From NCBI RefSeq assembly GCF_002735925.1, contig NZ_PEDL01000008.1:1-64000 (forward strand): a stretch of 64,000 bases of DNA, given 5' to 3'. The notes beneath the pieces are model-generated. The model did no database searches and was not told the origin of the DNA. It saw only the letters and a program-made list of their open reading frames with translations. Source of the stretch: Sporanaerobium hydrogeniformans (GTDB lineage Bacteria > Bacillota > Clostridia > Lachnospirales > Cellulosilyticaceae). The translations under genes and the position numbers were made by a program. This document shows positions 63,550-64,000 of the stretch, piece after piece (positions within the stretch are counted from its first letter, which is position 1; the number at the start of each line of letters is the position of its first letter).

Positions 63550-64000
63550 ATGGGGTTTGCACCATTAGTTAATTGGAGAAATTTTACAGTAGATAATTTG
63601 AAAGCTATGTTATCTGTATATCCTGACTTAGTATCACAAATAACGTCTAAAGAAGCTCAGGACTTAACACAAATCAACTTAAATAGCTATAAAAAAACGG
63701 CTTATCAATTTGCATGCCAATTAGGGCTAGAGGATAGAAGTAAAAATGAATTTAAGGTTCAAGATTATTTATATACATTTGAAGATGACTATTTAAGAAA
63801 ATATCTTGAATTTTGGTTTAAGATATATTACGCACCCAATCCTTTTGTGCGTTCAGAAGATAAAAGTATTTTATTGTATAGGCGAATTGCAGAAAAGATT
63901 TTAGTTAGTGATGATAAACAAATAGATTATACTGAATTCTTTGATAATGAAATCGGGGGACCTAGGAGCGATATTTTACTGAATTGTATCGAGGTTCATG
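63550..64000 (+). CDS. Unidentified protein, runs off the window; candidate restriction endonuclease
   Basis: ATG 63550 (GGGAGATGAG upstream), 14 bp after the methyltransferase stop, open to the window end: at least 150 aa. It begins MGFAPLVNWRNFTVDNLKAM and includes an aromatic segment, YLRKYLEFWFKIYYAPNPF. I see no PD-(D/E)XK or HNH motif in the visible part. Position and co-orientation suggest the endonuclease of this unit, but that is inference only. Confidence 0.7.
   Translation, partial: MGFAPLVNWRNFTVDNLKAMLSVYPDLVSQITSKEAQDLTQINLNSYKKTAYQFACQLGLEDRSKNEFKVQDYLYTFEDDYLRKYLEFWFKIYYAPNPFVRSEDKSILLYRRIAEKILVSDDKQIDYTEFFDNEIGGPRSDILLNCIEVH

Overview
The window is low-GC, sporulating Firmicute (Clostridia) chromosome with a CRISPR tail at the left end and an accessory restriction-modification region at the right end. 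Evidence for the group: dipicolinate synthase dpaA/dpaB behind a sigma-K-like promoter, yunB, an aspartokinase-tepA-ylzJ-spoIIIE block in the same order as Bacillus, a T-box leader before alaS, AGGAGG ribosome sites and dense intrinsic terminators. A Lachnospirales-type organism such as Cellulosilyticum would fit, but that placement is a guess from gene content.

Layout. 1-275: leader-distal end of a type I-C-like CRISPR array; 390-538: frameshifted IS66 transposase scrap. 629-3765 (minus): mltG and the wobble-uridine pair trmR-trhP. 3964-4785: a resolvase-like protein without a recognisable catalytic serine. 4871-7424 (minus): dpaA-dpaB and a nucleoid-associated protein. 7575-12522: TSCPD protein, aspartokinase, tepA, ylzJ, spoIIIE. 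12548-16987: fhs, folD, rimO, pgsA, in tight succession. 17079-20765: flavoprotein, plsC, DUF1015 and a small YtxH-like protein. 20822-24443: alanine T-box operon with a VanY-like carboxypeptidase and alaS, then rpsU and yqeY. 25254-26447: strong palindromes and a coiled-coil gene split by a frameshift. 26518-33813: formate/nitrite channel, tyrosine recombinase, aldehyde dehydrogenase, secreted or membrane proteins, a ParB-like/BMP fusion, a phosphoesterase. 34003-40942: an apparent L,D-transpeptidase pseudoenzyme, gdhA, an HD-GYP protein, a repeat lipoprotein, a radical SAM protein, nth. 40953-50228: glycosyltransferase, helicase, VanW protein, class A PBP, yunB. 50343-60176: glnN, a PfkB pseudokinase, hflX, yigZ, yebC, a PilZ protein, a true PfkB kinase and rlmCD. 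60177-64000: accessory region with a second copy of the rlmCD 3' end, an XRE regulator, a C5-cytosine methyltransferase with a very large insertion, and the start of an unidentified partner gene.

How the genes fit together. fhs, folD and the FNT channel point to formate and one-carbon metabolism; gdhA and glnN cover ammonia assimilation; dpaAB, aspartokinase, spoIIIE and yunB serve sporulation; mltG, the PBP, the VanW protein and VanY serve the envelope; HD-GYP and PilZ proteins imply cyclic-di-GMP signalling.

Most interesting: (1) the duplicated rlmCD 3' end, starting exactly at a CAC-TTGAG core, which looks like the attachment-site scar of an integrative element carrying the methyltransferase system; (2) two genes, spoIIIE and a coiled-coil gene, each put out of frame by one extra A in an A9 run; (3) two apparent pseudoenzymes, an L,D-transpeptidase without its Cys/His and a PfkB protein without its catalytic Asp; (4) a carboxypeptidase without a signal peptide under an alanine T-box.
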